DNA of 64,000 nucleotides from a virus: IMG/VR virus record IMGVR_UViG_3300032236_001613, positions 1 through 64,000 of that record; one strand, 5' to 3'. The position numbers and the translations under genes were made by a program. How positions within the stretch are numbered: the first letter of the stretch is position 1; each line of letters starts with the position of its first letter. Positions 17,417 through 26,681 of the stretch are shown piece by piece. The notes under the pieces are model-generated. The model made no database searches, was not told the origin of the DNA, and saw only the letters and a list, made by a program, of their open reading frames with translations.

Positions 17417-18094
17417 ATGATCGTGGGAATTATCGGGTTTATTGGTTCTGGTAAAGATACTGCAGCAGATTACCTAGTAAATCATCACGATTTTGTAAGA
17501 GAAAGCTTTGCTAGCAATCTTAAAGACTCCGTTGCTGCTATTTTTGGATGGGATCGCACCCTCCTTGAAGGATTAACTGAAGAAGCTAGAATTTGGAGAG
17601 AACAGGTAGATACCTGGTGGGCTTCTAGATTAAACATGCCTACACTTACTCCTCGTTGGGTACTACAGCATTGGGGTACAGAAGTTTGTCGGCAAGGATT
17701 TCATGATGATATTTGGATTGCTAGTTTAGAAAACCGTCTTAAAAATACCAATCAGAATATTGTTATTTCGGATTGCCGTTTTCCAAATGAATTAACTTCT
17801 ATTAAAAATAGCGGCGGTATTTTAATTAGAGTCTGTAGAGGTGACGATCCTGAATGGTATGATCTTGCATTAAACAGCAAAGAATTAATGCCAATAGTTT
17901 ATCCTGATGTTCATACTAGTGAATGGGCTTGGATTGGAACTGACTTTGATTATGTTGTTGAAAATAACGGAAGTAAACAAGACTTGTTTAGTCAACTTAA
18001 TTCAATAATTAAAAATCCGGAGTTAGATCCCCTTGACGCCAAGGTAAATGTTGCGTATGAAGTAGCCGTTGGCAATTGGCACAGATTGACTTAA
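17417..18094 (+). CDS. 1: Deoxynucleoside monophosphate kinase (T4 gp1-like)
   Basis: 225 aa, close to T4 gp1 (241 aa). The P-loop GFIGSGKDTAADYL is at residues 7-20. Further conserved blocks are RWVLQHWGTEVCRQGFHDDIW (family-specific) and VISDCRFPNEL. The enzyme phosphorylates dNMPs, including modified ones, for phage DNA synthesis. The gene has its own sigma70-type promoter and an AGGAG SD 7 nt before the ATG, consistent with early expression among late genes. Its 3' end overlaps the convergent HNH-like gene by 86 nt. Confidence 0.92.
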   Translation: MIVGIIGFIGSGKDTAADYLVNHHDFVRESFASNLKDSVAAIFGWDRTLLEGLTEEARIWREQVDTWWASRLNMPTLTPRWVLQHWGTEVCRQGFHDDIWIASLENRLKNTNQNIVISDCRFPNELTSIKNSGGILIRVCRGDDPEWYDLALNSKELMPIVYPDVHTSEWAWIGTDFDYVVENNGSKQDLFSQLNSIIKNPELDPLDAKVNVAYEVAVGNWHRLT

Positions 18095-18344
18095 GATTAT
18101 CATAACGACAATTGTTTAAGTTTCCGTCAATATGGAATACGTTAAACTGCTCAGGCCACTTGCTAGAATACCCACATTTGTCACATTTCAATTTCTTTTT
18201 GTAACCTGCTTTAGCCCATTTTGGTATTCCGTCATGGCTAACTCTTGAGCAGTGATCACACTTAGATCTATAATGAATTTTATTATTCTTACGATAATTT
18301 ATTCCTACAGGTCGTTGACCGCAGGATTTGCATAGTTTTCTCAT
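18009..18344 (-). CDS. HNH-type zinc-finger nuclease-like protein
   Basis: 111 aa from the ATG at 18344, chosen for its AAAGGG SD 9 nt upstream; a longer frame upstream lacks one. Two CxxC pairs near the N-terminus (CKSCGQRP, CDHCSR) and a second set (CDKCGYSSKWPEQFNVFHIDG ... NLKSICANCQRLL) form the HNH/zinc scaffold. The WRQGDLTPDF tail is, as I recall, conserved in phage homologues. The C-terminal 86 nt overlap the dNMP kinase gene on the other strand. It may act as a nicking or homing nuclease, or be a decayed one; activity cannot be judged here. Confidence 0.7.
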   Translation of the reverse strand: MRKLCKSCGQRPVGINYRKNNKIHYRSKCDHCSRVSHDGIPKWAKAGYKKKLKCDKCGYSSKWPEQFNVFHIDGNLNNCRYDNLKSICANCQRLLHTQHLPWRQGDLTPDF

Positions 18345-18407
18345 AAAAACAATCCCTTTAATGCGCCCTTTGTAAAGGTATTTAACCTTGAAAAAACCAA
18401 GATAGTT

Positions 18408-18415
18408 GCTAAATA
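18408..18415 (+). promoter_or_regulatory. Late promoter GCTAAATA for tail sheath
   Basis: 30 nt before the gp18 ATG. The leader contains a GAGGAG SD at 18432-18437, so this abundant product has a conventional leader. Confidence 0.75.
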
Positions 18416-18445
18416 AAACTAGCAATCCTTTGAGGAGATCGATAA

Positions 18446-21400
18446 ATGGCAACACTTAATTCCCCTGGCGTATCAGTAGAAGTAATTAACGAAAGTTTTT
18501 ATACTCCTGCCGCCCCAGGAACAATCCCACTAATTTTTGTAGCTTCTGCTAGCAATAAATCAAATAGCAGCGGAACAGGCACTGCAGCCGGTACATTAGA
18601 ATCTAATGCAGGTAAAGTTTGGACAATCACTAGTCAACGAGACTTAGCCGATACCTTCGGAACCCCGTACTTTGAAACTGATTCCAGTAATAACCCAGTT
18701 AATGGTGGGGAGTTAAACGAATACGGATTACAAGCAGCTTATAGTTTACTTGGCGTAAGTAGTCAAGCATATATTACTAGAGCCGATGTTGATCTAAGTC
18801 AGTTAATTCCTGAAATTGATCCTCCAGGCGGATTACCAGTTTCCGGTACTTATTGGGTTGATACTAGTAATACACTATATGGCGTTAGCGAATGGGATGC
18901 TACTAACAAAGTTTTTGTTAATGTAACGCCATTAATTATCGACGATTCAAACGCTAGTACAGCCGCTAATTTAGTTGATATGGAATATGAGCCAAAATCA
19001 AGTTTTGGAACTGTTGGCAGTTATGTTATGGTTGTTACAAGTCAAGATACTAATACATTATGGTATAAGAATTCCGATAATGTATGGGTTAGAGTTGGAT
19101 CGAACTATGAGACAAACTTCCAGACTACAAATTCATTTACAAGTACAGCTTGGCAAACTAGTTATCCTGTAGTAACAGGAGGAACATTTGCGTCACCTGC
19201 TAACGGCGACTCTTTTACTATTAATAATGTACCAGTTACCTTAGGAGCAACAGTAACACCTGCTGGTGTTGCTGCAACAATTAATAGTGCAATGAGTTCT
19301 CATGGTGTTAATGCTAGAGTTCTTAGCACAGGAGTACTTGCTCTTGTTGCTGATGCTAGCGCGAAATCAAATGGAACAACATCCGACGGCGGAATTACAT
19401 TAACAGATACAACAGTAGGCAAATTAGCTAAGGTTGGATTAACTGCTGGAACTTATGGTGCTGTTGCACTAGCCGTACAACCGCATACGCAAGTTCCGAG
19501 ATTTTCTGCTAACAAAAATGCTAGCGGCAGTGTTTACATTAAAACTACTGCTCCTAACGTTGGTGCTAATTGGTCTGTTAAATATTACAACGGGTCGACA
19601 CAAAACTGGGGTAACGTTTCAGCTCCAATTTATGCATCCTCGGACGCTGCAATATACGCACTAGATAAAGCTGGAGGAAATAAGATCCCAGTCGGTACTT
19701 TGTATATCGAAAGTAACTTTGAACACGGCACTGGTGCAACCACTAGCACTCAGAAATTAGCACAATTTGCAGTACTACGTCGTGCTGCAGTATCTCCAAC
19801 TACTGTCTCTTATAGCTTGCCGACAGTATGGACAAACTTTGCAAGTGGTGGTACATTCCAAGTTTCGGAAACTTTACCGAATACTACCGGATTTTATAAT
19901 ACTGCAACTGTTACATTACTCAGTAATGCTACACTAGATAATTTTGTATCTTTAGTTAGTGCTGCTGGTCTTTCTTATGTTTCAGCTAACTATGATAATA
20001 ATTCTAGAGTAGTATCACTAAGTCACTCATTAGGTGGCGACTTTAAGTTACTCGATGGAACTAGCAGTCCTTTAACAGGTGGTGGATCCACTAAATTAGG
20101 ATTTAGTGCTTACAACATGAGTACAAAAACCGGTACAGCTAATTTATATGCAACCGGTATGTACGAAGCTGACGGGTTTACACTAAGAGCTTCTAACTGG
20201 AAACCGTTGGTATACGAAGCCAAAACAAGTGCTCCGATGACCACTCCTGCGGACGGGCAATTATGGTTTAGTCCTACAGTTGATGAAGTAGATATTCTAT
20301 ATCATAACGGCACAACTTGGGTCGGCTACCATGACGGTACTGCTTTCCCGAATACCAACCCAAATGGTCCAATTATTGCTGCAACTGCTCCTCCACAAAC
20401 CGGTGGTCAGAGTGATGGTACAGATTTAGTCAATGGTGACATCTGGATTAGCACAGCCGATATTGATAATTATGGAAAAAATGTTTATGTTTGGAATGGC
20501 GATAGTCTAAAATGGATCTTACAAGATACCACAGACCATGTAACCACTAACGGATGGCTATTTGCCGATGCACGTTGGGCTACATCAGGTAGTTCTGCAG
20601 ATGCAGCTTCTATCAAGTCGTTATTGTCAAGCAACTATTTAGATCCGGATGCTCCGGATCCTGCGTTGTATCCAGAAGGAACACGTTTATGGAATACACG
20701 TCGTAGTGGTTATAATGTTAAAAAATATGTACAAAATTATATTAACATTTATTCTAATAACGGAGTAAATCCTCGTTATAACAGTGATTCAATGGCTTCC
20801 TATAAAGTTAATCGTTGGGTAACTGCAAGTCCTAACGACGATTTTGGTGTAGGTTCTTTTGGACGACATGCACAACGAGCAATAGTTGTTGCTAGATTAA
20901 AAGAAGTTGTAGATACAAACACTGCAATCAGAGATACTGATAGATTAGTATTCAACTTAATTGCATGTCCTGGATATCCTGAGCTTACTCAGAATATGAT
21001 TGCATTTAACAACGATCGACGTCAAACTGCGTTTGTAGTTGCTGATACTCCATTCCGCTTACCGGCAAATGGTACATCATTATCCGAGTGGGGAACTAAT
21101 GTTAATGGCGCACTAGATAACAACGAAGTTGGCGCAGTAAGCTACGACAACTATATGGCAATGTATTATCCAAGCGGATATACAAATGACAATTTAGGAA
21201 ACTATATTGTTGTTCCACCAAGTCATATGGCACTACGTACTATTGCTAGAAGCGACAGTGTTAGCTATCCGTGGTTTGCACCAGCTGGACTAAGACGTGG
21301 TACAGTCGACAATGCTACAGCAGTAGGATATGTTGATTCTGTAACTGGTGAATTTGTACAAGCATCATTATACGAAAGTCTAAGAGATGTAATGGCAAAG

Positions 21401-21814
21401 AATGGACACATTAATCCAATCGCAACATTACCAGGTTCAGGGCTAACAGTTATGGGTGAATACACTCGTGCTAATGCTGCAAGCGCATTAGACAGAATTG
21501 GTGTAGCAAGATTAGTTTGCTACTTACGCAGACAGTTAGAAATTTTAAGCCGTCCATTCTTGTTTGAACCAAACGACAAGATCACTCGTGACGAAATCAA
21601 AGCTGCTGCAGAAAGTTTATTACTAGAACTAGTAGGTCAGCGTGCATTATATGACTTTATCGTAGTTTGCGATGAATCAAATAATACCTCTGCTAGAATC
21701 GATCGTAATGAACTATGGATGGATATTGCCATTGAACCAGTTAAGGCTGTAGAATTTATCTACATTCCATTAAGATTGGTTAATACTGGTGCTATCAAAG
21801 CAGGTAAGATTTAA
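18446..21814 (+). CDS. 18: Tail sheath protein gp18, enlarged
   Basis: 1122 aa against 659 in T4. The N-terminus (NSPGVSVEVINESFYTPAAPGTIPLIFVASASNK) and the C-terminal domain (ALDRIGVARLVCYLRRQLEI ... DRNELWMDIAIEPVKAVEFIYIPLRL) are typical of contractile sheaths. The extra ~460 residues lie between ~120 and ~780 and hold several surface-type modules: GTYWVDTSNTLYG, GQLWFSPTVDEVDILYHNG plus TTWVGY, and DIWISTADI ... YVWNGDSLKWIL. These are probably exposed decorations on the tail. Late promoter and strong SD upstream; gp19 follows after 30 nt. Confidence 0.95.
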   Translation: MATLNSPGVSVEVINESFYTPAAPGTIPLIFVASASNKSNSSGTGTAAGTLESNAGKVWTITSQRDLADTFGTPYFETDSSNNPVNGGELNEYGLQAAYSLLGVSSQAYITRADVDLSQLIPEIDPPGGLPVSGTYWVDTSNTLYGVSEWDATNKVFVNVTPLIIDDSNASTAANLVDMEYEPKSSFGTVGSYVMVVTSQDTNTLWYKNSDNVWVRVGSNYETNFQTTNSFTSTAWQTSYPVVTGGTFASPANGDSFTINNVPVTLGATVTPAGVAATINSAMSSHGVNARVLSTGVLALVADASAKSNGTTSDGGITLTDTTVGKLAKVGLTAGTYGAVALAVQPHTQVPRFSANKNASGSVYIKTTAPNVGANWSVKYYNGSTQNWGNVSAPIYASSDAAIYALDKAGGNKIPVGTLYIESNFEHGTGATTSTQKLAQFAVLRRAAVSPTTVSYSLPTVWTNFASGGTFQVSETLPNTTGFYNTATVTLLSNATLDNFVSLVSAAGLSYVSANYDNNSRVVSLSHSLGGDFKLLDGTSSPLTGGGSTKLGFSAYNMSTKTGTANLYATGMYEADGFTLRASNWKPLVYEAKTSAPMTTPADGQLWFSPTVDEVDILYHNGTTWVGYHDGTAFPNTNPNGPIIAATAPPQTGGQSDGTDLVNGDIWISTADIDNYGKNVYVWNGDSLKWILQDTTDHVTTNGWLFADARWATSGSSADAASIKSLLSSNYLDPDAPDPALYPEGTRLWNTRRSGYNVKKYVQNYINIYSNNGVNPRYNSDSMASYKVNRWVTASPNDDFGVGSFGRHAQRAIVVARLKEVVDTNTAIRDTDRLVFNLIACPGYPELTQNMIAFNNDRRQTAFVVADTPFRLPANGTSLSEWGTNVNGALDNNEVGAVSYDNYMAMYYPSGYTNDNLGNYIVVPPSHMALRTIARSDSVSYPWFAPAGLRRGTVDNATAVGYVDSVTGEFVQASLYESLRDVMAKNGHINPIATLPGSGLTVMGEYTRANAASALDRIGVARLVCYLRRQLEILSRPFLFEPNDKITRDEIKAAAESLLLELVGQRALYDFIVVCDESNNTSARIDRNELWMDIAIEPVKAVEFIYIPLRLVNTGAIKAGKI

Positions 21815-21815
21815 A

Positions 21816-21823
21816 GGTAAATA
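21816..21823 (+). promoter_or_regulatory. Late promoter GGTAAATA for tail tube
   Basis: Followed by the SD AAGGAG (21832-21837), 7 nt before the gp19 ATG at 21845. Confidence 0.75.
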
Positions 21824-21844
21824 AAAAGGATAAGGAGCACTTAG

Positions 21845-22471
21845 ATGGCAATTTCCAGTTTAAGTAAATTAGGAGTTCCGTTAAACGGAAACCAAAGCGC
21901 AAGCAACCAAGGCTTATTAATGCCTAAACTTGCTTATCGTTTTAGAGTATTATTTCAAAATTTTGGTGTAAGCAAGCCGACTACCGAACTAACTAAACAG
22001 GTTATTTCAGCTACTCGCCCACAACCAGAATTTGAACAGATTGTGCTAGATGTTTACAATAGTAGAATCAAACTAGCAGGCAAACCAAAATGGAACGCTA
22101 TTACAGTCGTAGTGCGTGACGATGTAAATGGATCAGTAAGTAAATTAGTTGGCGAGCAGTTACAGAAGCAATTCGATTTCTTTGAACAAGCTAGTGCCGC
22201 TAGTGGTATTGACTATAAGTTCACAACTCAAATCGAATTGCTCGACGGCGGTAATGGAGCATTCAGTCCTACTGTATTAGAAACATTTGAACTCGACGGA
22301 TGTTATATTACAAAAGCTGAATACAAAGGAACAGAGTATTCTAAGAGCGAAGCTTTAGACATTAATCTTAGTATCGATTACGACAATGCAATTCAAGTTA
22401 ACACTTCTGGTGTACCAAACGGTATTGGCGTTAATGTTGGTAGAACAATTCGTTCATTAGCTACAGGCTAA
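21845..22471 (+). CDS. 19: Tail tube protein gp19
   Basis: 208 aa; T4 gp19 is 163 aa. LAYRFRVLFQNFG at the N-terminus, RPQPEFEQIVLDVYNSRIKLAGKPKWNAI-type strands (~55-80) and the C-terminal TFELDGCYITKAEYKGTEYSK are the usual gp19 tube landmarks. It polymerises into the inner tube inside the gp18 sheath. The SD is strong, the promoter is late, and an intrinsic terminator follows, so it is separated transcriptionally from the next gene. Confidence 0.92.
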   Translation: MAISSLSKLGVPLNGNQSASNQGLLMPKLAYRFRVLFQNFGVSKPTTELTKQVISATRPQPEFEQIVLDVYNSRIKLAGKPKWNAITVVVRDDVNGSVSKLVGEQLQKQFDFFEQASAASGIDYKFTTQIELLDGGNGAFSPTVLETFELDGCYITKAEYKGTEYSKSEALDINLSIDYDNAIQVNTSGVPNGIGVNVGRTIRSLATG

Positions 22472-22490
22472 TAGGTAAAATAATACCGTA

Positions 22491-22518
22491 AAAAACCCGG
22501 AACCTTCCGGGTTTTTTT
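22491..22518 (+). terminator. Intrinsic terminator after gp19
   Basis: Stem ACCCGG/CCGGGT with flanking A and T runs and a short AACCTT loop, then seven T. The next late promoter begins 4 nt later. Confidence 0.9.
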
Positions 22519-22521
22519 ATG

Positions 22522-22529
22522 ACTAAATA
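22522..22529 (+). promoter_or_regulatory. Late promoter ACTAAATA
   Basis: 5 nt before the ATG at 22535. The stretch TAAATAATATTATG is identical to that in front of the terminase gene at 26682. Confidence 0.75.
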
Positions 22530-22534
22530 ATATT

Positions 22535-23704
22535 ATGTCTAACGCATTTGTAAACTTTTTAACTGGAGCAGCTGATGGGTCTGGTAATTTAAGATCTTAT
22601 CAACATGCAACAAGATTATACGTTGATAATAACTATCAACTTACTCCTAAAGCGGGGTGGATTTATTACATAAAAGTAAACATCAATCCCGATATTAAGA
22701 ATCTAATAACGGATACTAAATTAAAAAAAGAGTTTACTGAATGGCTTAATAGATATAAAGGTACTGTTGGATTACTAGCAAAAACTGTTGACCTTCCTAA
22801 ATTCTCAATTGAAACAGAAACTTTAAATCAATATAATCGTAAAACTGTTATACAGAAAAAAATTAATTACAATCCAATTACAATTGTATTTCACGACGAT
22901 ATGGCTAACGTTAGTTTAAATCTATGGAAAAGTTATTATCAATATTATTATGGTGATAGTTTAAATCCAACAGGTACTAGTCCTCAAGTGCTCTTTAAAT
23001 ATCAAGACAACAAATATGATAATCGTGTATTAGATGCTAATTATGGTTTAAATAACGGCGAGAGCGAACGTTTTATTAATTCTATAGACATATATCAACT
23101 ACACCAGAAAAAATTTACAAATATCAAACTTATTAATCCTATTATTAAAGAATGGTCATCAGACAATTTAGATCAAAGTCAAGGTAATAGGATGTTAACT
23201 AGTCGAATGACTGTTGAGTATGAAACTGTAATATATGATACTGCTGCAACTAATAGCATTACAAAAGATAATCCTGGCTTTAACAAAGATCATTACGATA
23301 ATACTCCAAGTCCATTAAGTATTGGTGGACAAGGTACAAATAGTGTATTCGGGCCTGGTGGGCTTGTTGCCGGTGCCTCGAGTATTTTTGGAACATTAAA
23401 TAATCCCGATGCCAGTCCTCTGGATATTTTAAACGCAGCGGTTCAAGGCAGAAATTTAATTAGGAATGCAGGTAACATTACTAAAGCAGGTCTTCTGCAG
23501 GAAGGGCAGGGTATTTTTAATAGTGTATTATCAGGAGTTTCATCATCTAACGGTGATATCACTAGCGGCGCTCTTAACGGATTAAATCAAGCAATCGCAC
23601 CTGCAGGAATTAGAGTACCGACAGGAACTCAAGCACCGGACCAAACTGTGGCAGTGCAGCGTGTGTTAGGAGCTACTCCTCCTCCACAAAATCTACAACT
23701 TTAA
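22535..23704 (+). CDS. Second tube-fold structural protein (gp48/gp54-like candidate)
   Basis: 389 aa. Residues ~60-260 read as a tail-tube-type domain: KTVDLPKFSIETETLNQYN, then KKINYNPITIVFHDDM, a WKSYYQYYYGD helix, and RMTVEYETVIYDT. The C-terminal ~120 residues are Gly/Ala-rich and low in charge. In T4-like phages such larger tube-like proteins are the baseplate-to-tube adaptors (gp48/gp54) or relatives, which is the likeliest role. I cannot decide which one. It lies directly after gp19 and has its own leaderless-type late promoter. Confidence 0.65.
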   Translation: MSNAFVNFLTGAADGSGNLRSYQHATRLYVDNNYQLTPKAGWIYYIKVNINPDIKNLITDTKLKKEFTEWLNRYKGTVGLLAKTVDLPKFSIETETLNQYNRKTVIQKKINYNPITIVFHDDMANVSLNLWKSYYQYYYGDSLNPTGTSPQVLFKYQDNKYDNRVLDANYGLNNGESERFINSIDIYQLHQKKFTNIKLINPIIKEWSSDNLDQSQGNRMLTSRMTVEYETVIYDTAATNSITKDNPGFNKDHYDNTPSPLSIGGQGTNSVFGPGGLVAGASSIFGTLNNPDASPLDILNAAVQGRNLIRNAGNITKAGLLQEGQGIFNSVLSGVSSSNGDITSGALNGLNQAIAPAGIRVPTGTQAPDQTVAVQRVLGATPPPQNLQL

Positions 23705-23721
23705 ACGCATAAAATTTTATT

Positions 23722-24099
23722 ATGACAACTACTTATACTAATATACCAATTCAAAAAACCCCCTCTAGCTCAGATCAAACTGTTGAAGTCTTTAATAATT
23801 ACTATAAACTTCCAGTAAGAATTAATAATAATGAATTAATTGCTATGACAGGATTTTTAGAAAGTAAAGGATTTGAACCTGTTAGTGCTGAATCAACTGC
23901 GATTACAATACTAACACAATCGTCTGCTGAAGGCTACAGTGCTATGCAAGTAATGGATACATTAAAGGGATTATCGTCGGTTGATATTAGCGGTGTAGTT
24001 GCCGAAATATTAAACTTTAATAGACTTAAAACTAGTTTATTAGGTATAAAACAAGACTTTAGTCCATCGGATACTATTGCCAGGAATGTTATTCCATGA
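23722..24099 (+). CDS. Conserved-looking virion-region protein, unknown
   Basis: 125 aa. FNNYYKLPVRINNNELIAMTGF ... GYSAMQVMDTLKGLSSVDI reads as a small helical protein. It resembles unnamed proteins that sit among the tail and head completion genes of T4-like phages, but I cannot name it. It is preceded by a degenerate late box (CATAAAAT, 23709-23716) 5 nt before the ATG. It overlaps gp4 by ATGA, so it is co-translated with the head-completion nuclease. Confidence 0.7.
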   Translation: MTTTYTNIPIQKTPSSSDQTVEVFNNYYKLPVRINNNELIAMTGFLESKGFEPVSAESTAITILTQSSAEGYSAMQVMDTLKGLSSVDISGVVAEILNFNRLKTSLLGIKQDFSPSDTIARNVIP

Positions 24100-24536
24100 G
24101 TTTGAAATTTAGTCAAGGATCATACAAAGTAAAAAATCCTGACAAGTATATTGGCGTAGGCGCACCTAGATTTAGATCTAGCTGGGAATTAAGCGTAATG
24201 AAGATGTGCGACGAAAACCCAGCTATAGAACATTGGGCTAGCGAAAGTGTTAAGATACCATACAGAGATCCGTTAACAGGAAAAGCTACTATATATGTAC
24301 CAGATTTCCTTGTTGTGTTTGTTGATAAAAATGGAAAGAAAAAAGCTGAGTTATGGGAAATTAAACCTAGTAATCAAGCTATAAAAGAAAGTGTTGGTAA
24401 AAACAAATACAATCAAGCTCAATATATAAAGAATGTTGTTAAGTGGGAAGCTGCTAAAAATTGGTGCAAGCAAAACAATGTACAATTTAGAATAATAACA
24501 GAAAAGGATTTATACCATACAGGTAAAAAAATATGA
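24096..24536 (+). CDS. 4: Head completion protein gp4
   Basis: 146 aa; T4 gp4 is 150 aa. The landmarks are YKVKNPDKYIGVGAPRFRSS, WELSVMKMCDENPAIEHWAS and VPDFLVV ... KAELWEIKPS. The last two form a PD-(D/E)xK-like nuclease signature with D, E and K in place. The protein finishes the packaged head before tail joining. Its stop overlaps the start of gp16. Confidence 0.88.
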   Translation: MSLKFSQGSYKVKNPDKYIGVGAPRFRSSWELSVMKMCDENPAIEHWASESVKIPYRDPLTGKATIYVPDFLVVFVDKNGKKKAELWEIKPSNQAIKESVGKNKYNQAQYIKNVVKWEAAKNWCKQNNVQFRIITEKDLYHTGKKI

Positions 24537-25006
24537 CACGTAAATTAGAAGAAGTATTAAATATCAAACCAAAAGATGAAACCATTGACCCGTCAGTAAG
24601 GAATGCTGAACCAGTGCCTGTAATTAATCTACAGGAAAAATTAGAGGAATTTGATAAAATTTCTGCAGCATTGCCTCGAGTAAAAGGACTTGGTGATATC
24701 AGCGATGCAGAGCTTGACGCACTAGCAACTAAAGCAGAGCAAGCATATGACGACTTAATGGACTTAGGTATGAATGTCGAAGCACGATATGGTGCACGCA
24801 TGTTTGAGGTCGCTGCTAATATGATGAATGCTGCTATACAAGCTAAAAGTGCTAAAATCGATAAAAAGTTAAAGATGGTTGATTTACAACTTAAAAAACT
24901 AGCTATAGATAAAAAGCACGGCGGTGAAAATAATGAAGTTGATGGTGAAGCATATATTATGACTGATCGCAACTCCATATTAGAAAAACTTAAGAATTTA
25001 AAATAA
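24533..25006 (+). CDS. 16: Terminase small subunit gp16
   Basis: 157 aa; T4 gp16 is 164 aa. The central helical pair (ISDAELDALATKAEQAYDDL ... RYGARMFEVAANMMNAAIQA, then KIDKKLKMVDLQLKK) matches the coiled-coil oligomerisation core of T4-type small terminases. These form rings that regulate the gp17 motor. An ATGA overlap couples it to gp4. The large subunit is 1.7 kb downstream, with two extra genes between. Confidence 0.82.
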   Translation: MTRKLEEVLNIKPKDETIDPSVRNAEPVPVINLQEKLEEFDKISAALPRVKGLGDISDAELDALATKAEQAYDDLMDLGMNVEARYGARMFEVAANMMNAAIQAKSAKIDKKLKMVDLQLKKLAIDKKHGGENNEVDGEAYIMTDRNSILEKLKNLK

Positions 25007-25009
25007 ATA
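25002..25009 (+). promoter_or_regulatory. Late promoter AATAAATA
   Basis: Overlaps the gp16 stop codon, 21 nt before the ATG at 25031. Confidence 0.6.
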
Positions 25010-25030
25010 AAACATAGGACAAATACAACT

Positions 25031-25642
25031 ATGAAAAATTTTAAAAGATATTTTAACGAAGTTACTGGTGCTAAAAAGTGGGATTTCCGCATTAAAATTG
25101 CCGGAGATGTTACTACAGAACAAGCTAATTTAATAAAAGCACTACTTGATAAGTATCAAGTTTCAGAATTTAAAAAAGTAGGAACTACACCAATACAATC
25201 TCTTCCTTTGGATTTTCCAAAGATTAAGAATAGCGAAGTATCTATTTTTGAAACAGTACTAGATTACCCAACTACACAATTTGAATTGAGAGATTACCTA
25301 GCTAATAGCTTAGGTGTTCCAAAAGATAATATGGTTGTACGTCGCCCTGGCGAAGATTTGGAAGTTTACCAAGAACCACACGAATCAAGAGAAGGTGCTT
25401 TGTTAAACGATAACGAATACAAAGAATCAACTAATGCAAACTTTGATGACTATTATGGTGACAAATATAATACATCGTTTTTAAAAGAATTAAACGATCT
25501 ATTAAAATTGCAAAGAAAAGCACGTGGGGAAGAAGTTCCTACAGAAGGTGCTGCTCACTATAATGTCGACGAAGCACAGAACAATACAAGTCCCATTAAA
25601 CAGTCCGGGGACCCAAGAAAAAATACCTCTAAAGGAAAATAA
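25031..25642 (+). CDS. Unknown protein with possible capsid-targeting N-terminus
   Basis: 203 aa, not assigned. The first ten residues (MKNFKRYFNE) resemble the T4 internal-protein leader MKTYQEFIAE, which the head protease gp21 removes after Glu. Residues ~18-110 look like a compact alpha/beta domain (WDFRIKIAGDVTTEQANLIK ... ELRDYLANSLGVPKDNMVV). The rest is acidic and probably flexible. It may be an internal head or core protein; that is inference from the leader and the late promoter. Confidence 0.7.
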   Translation: MKNFKRYFNEVTGAKKWDFRIKIAGDVTTEQANLIKALLDKYQVSEFKKVGTTPIQSLPLDFPKIKNSEVSIFETVLDYPTTQFELRDYLANSLGVPKDNMVVRRPGEDLEVYQEPHESREGALLNDNEYKESTNANFDDYYGDKYNTSFLKELNDLLKLQRKARGEEVPTEGAAHYNVDEAQNNTSPIKQSGDPRKNTSKGK

Positions 25643-25643
25643 A

Positions 25644-26624
25644 ATGGAAGACTTAGATAAAAATACTTTACGCTACTTAGCAGGTGTAAAACAAAAAGTT
25701 GATGAATGTATGGGGGCTATGACTACACAAATTCCTCCTACTCCTGCCAGTATCAGTGTTACAGCAGGCAGCGGCGAAGAATTATCTGGCATGCTAAAAA
25801 GTCTAATGACTTTGGCAGGAGTATCTCCTGTAACACCATCTCATATGCCTGTTGACGACCCGTCAAAAGGTCCTAGTAAAGTTATTTCTGCTCCTCCGAT
25901 GTCGCAAAGTCCAGATATGAAAACATTATTAGCAGCAATGGACGAAAAAGATGTCGAAGAAGATAGCATGAATCCTGATGATCAACACGATTGGGACAAT
26001 AGCCCAAGCGAAGAAGGGAAAGCCGTAGGCGACTGGCCAATGGATGGCGACCAGGATAATAATCTATCAGCTAACAAAGACAAGGTAGTTGATAGACACA
26101 ATGTAACTGCGGAAGGTTTATTTGCTGCTTATGAAGATTTTGTAGCAGAATCAAAAAAATCAAAATGTTGTTGCAAAGAAAAGGGTAAAAAGAAATGCCC
26201 CGTACACAGTAAAGTAGATGAAGCGTTCCACCCGTTATTGCCAAAACAGAAGGCAGCACAGAAATCAGCTGATAAACAATCTGTAGCACAAAGCGGAAAA
26301 GTTGGTGCCGGTGCTGGGCCCGAAATGAAAGGTACAGGCCGTGTTCCTATGCAATCAAAAGAAAAAACGAAATATGTAAGAGACCGAGCAGCTAAATTTA
26401 GCGAAGAACTAGAGCAAACTGAAGAAACACTTAATGTAGAAGAAGCTAAGAAGTGGGTTAAGAAGGCTGTAAAAGGAATTAAAAAAGGCGCATTACGTAA
26501 GCAAGAAGGCAAGAAAAAAGGCGAAAAGTTTAGTAAAGGCGAATTAAAAGGTCTGGCTAAATCTGGCACACCAAAAGAAAAGAAACGTGCACAATTTGCA
26601 CTTAACATTTCTAAGAAAAAGTAA
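25644..26624 (+). CDS. Unknown charged protein before terminase
   Basis: 326 aa from the ATG at 25644, chosen for its AAAGGA SD 7 nt upstream. Residues ~1-120 are neutral. Residues ~120-190 are very acidic (DEKDVEEDSMNPDD). A Cys/Lys knot follows (KKSKCCCKEKGKKKCPVHSK), and the C-terminal ~80 residues are extremely basic (KKWVKKAVKGIKKGALRK, ending ISKKK). Such tails are seen in phage proteins packaged with or bound to DNA. No function recognised. A terminator follows directly. Confidence 0.75.
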   Translation: MEDLDKNTLRYLAGVKQKVDECMGAMTTQIPPTPASISVTAGSGEELSGMLKSLMTLAGVSPVTPSHMPVDDPSKGPSKVISAPPMSQSPDMKTLLAAMDEKDVEEDSMNPDDQHDWDNSPSEEGKAVGDWPMDGDQDNNLSANKDKVVDRHNVTAEGLFAAYEDFVAESKKSKCCCKEKGKKKCPVHSKVDEAFHPLLPKQKAAQKSADKQSVAQSGKVGAGAGPEMKGTGRVPMQSKEKTKYVRDRAAKFSEELEQTEETLNVEEAKKWVKKAVKGIKKGALRKQEGKKKGEKFSKGELKGLAKSGTPKEKKRAQFALNISKKK

Positions 26625-26640
26625 TTTAATACTTTTACCA

Positions 26641-26667
26641 AATAGGCCTTTCGGGGCCTATTTTTTT
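26641..26667 (+). terminator. Intrinsic terminator before terminase gene
   Basis: Stem AATAGGCC/GGCCTATT with loop TTTCGG, then seven T. It isolates the terminase gene, whose late promoter starts 2 nt later. Confidence 0.9.
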
Positions 26668-26668
26668 G

Positions 26669-26676
26669 AGTAAATA
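26669..26676 (+). promoter_or_regulatory. Late promoter AGTAAATA for terminase
   Basis: 5 nt before the ATG at 26682, no SD. Same layout as 22522-22535 (terminator, box, ATATT, ATG). Confidence 0.75.
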
Positions 26677-26681
26677 ATATT

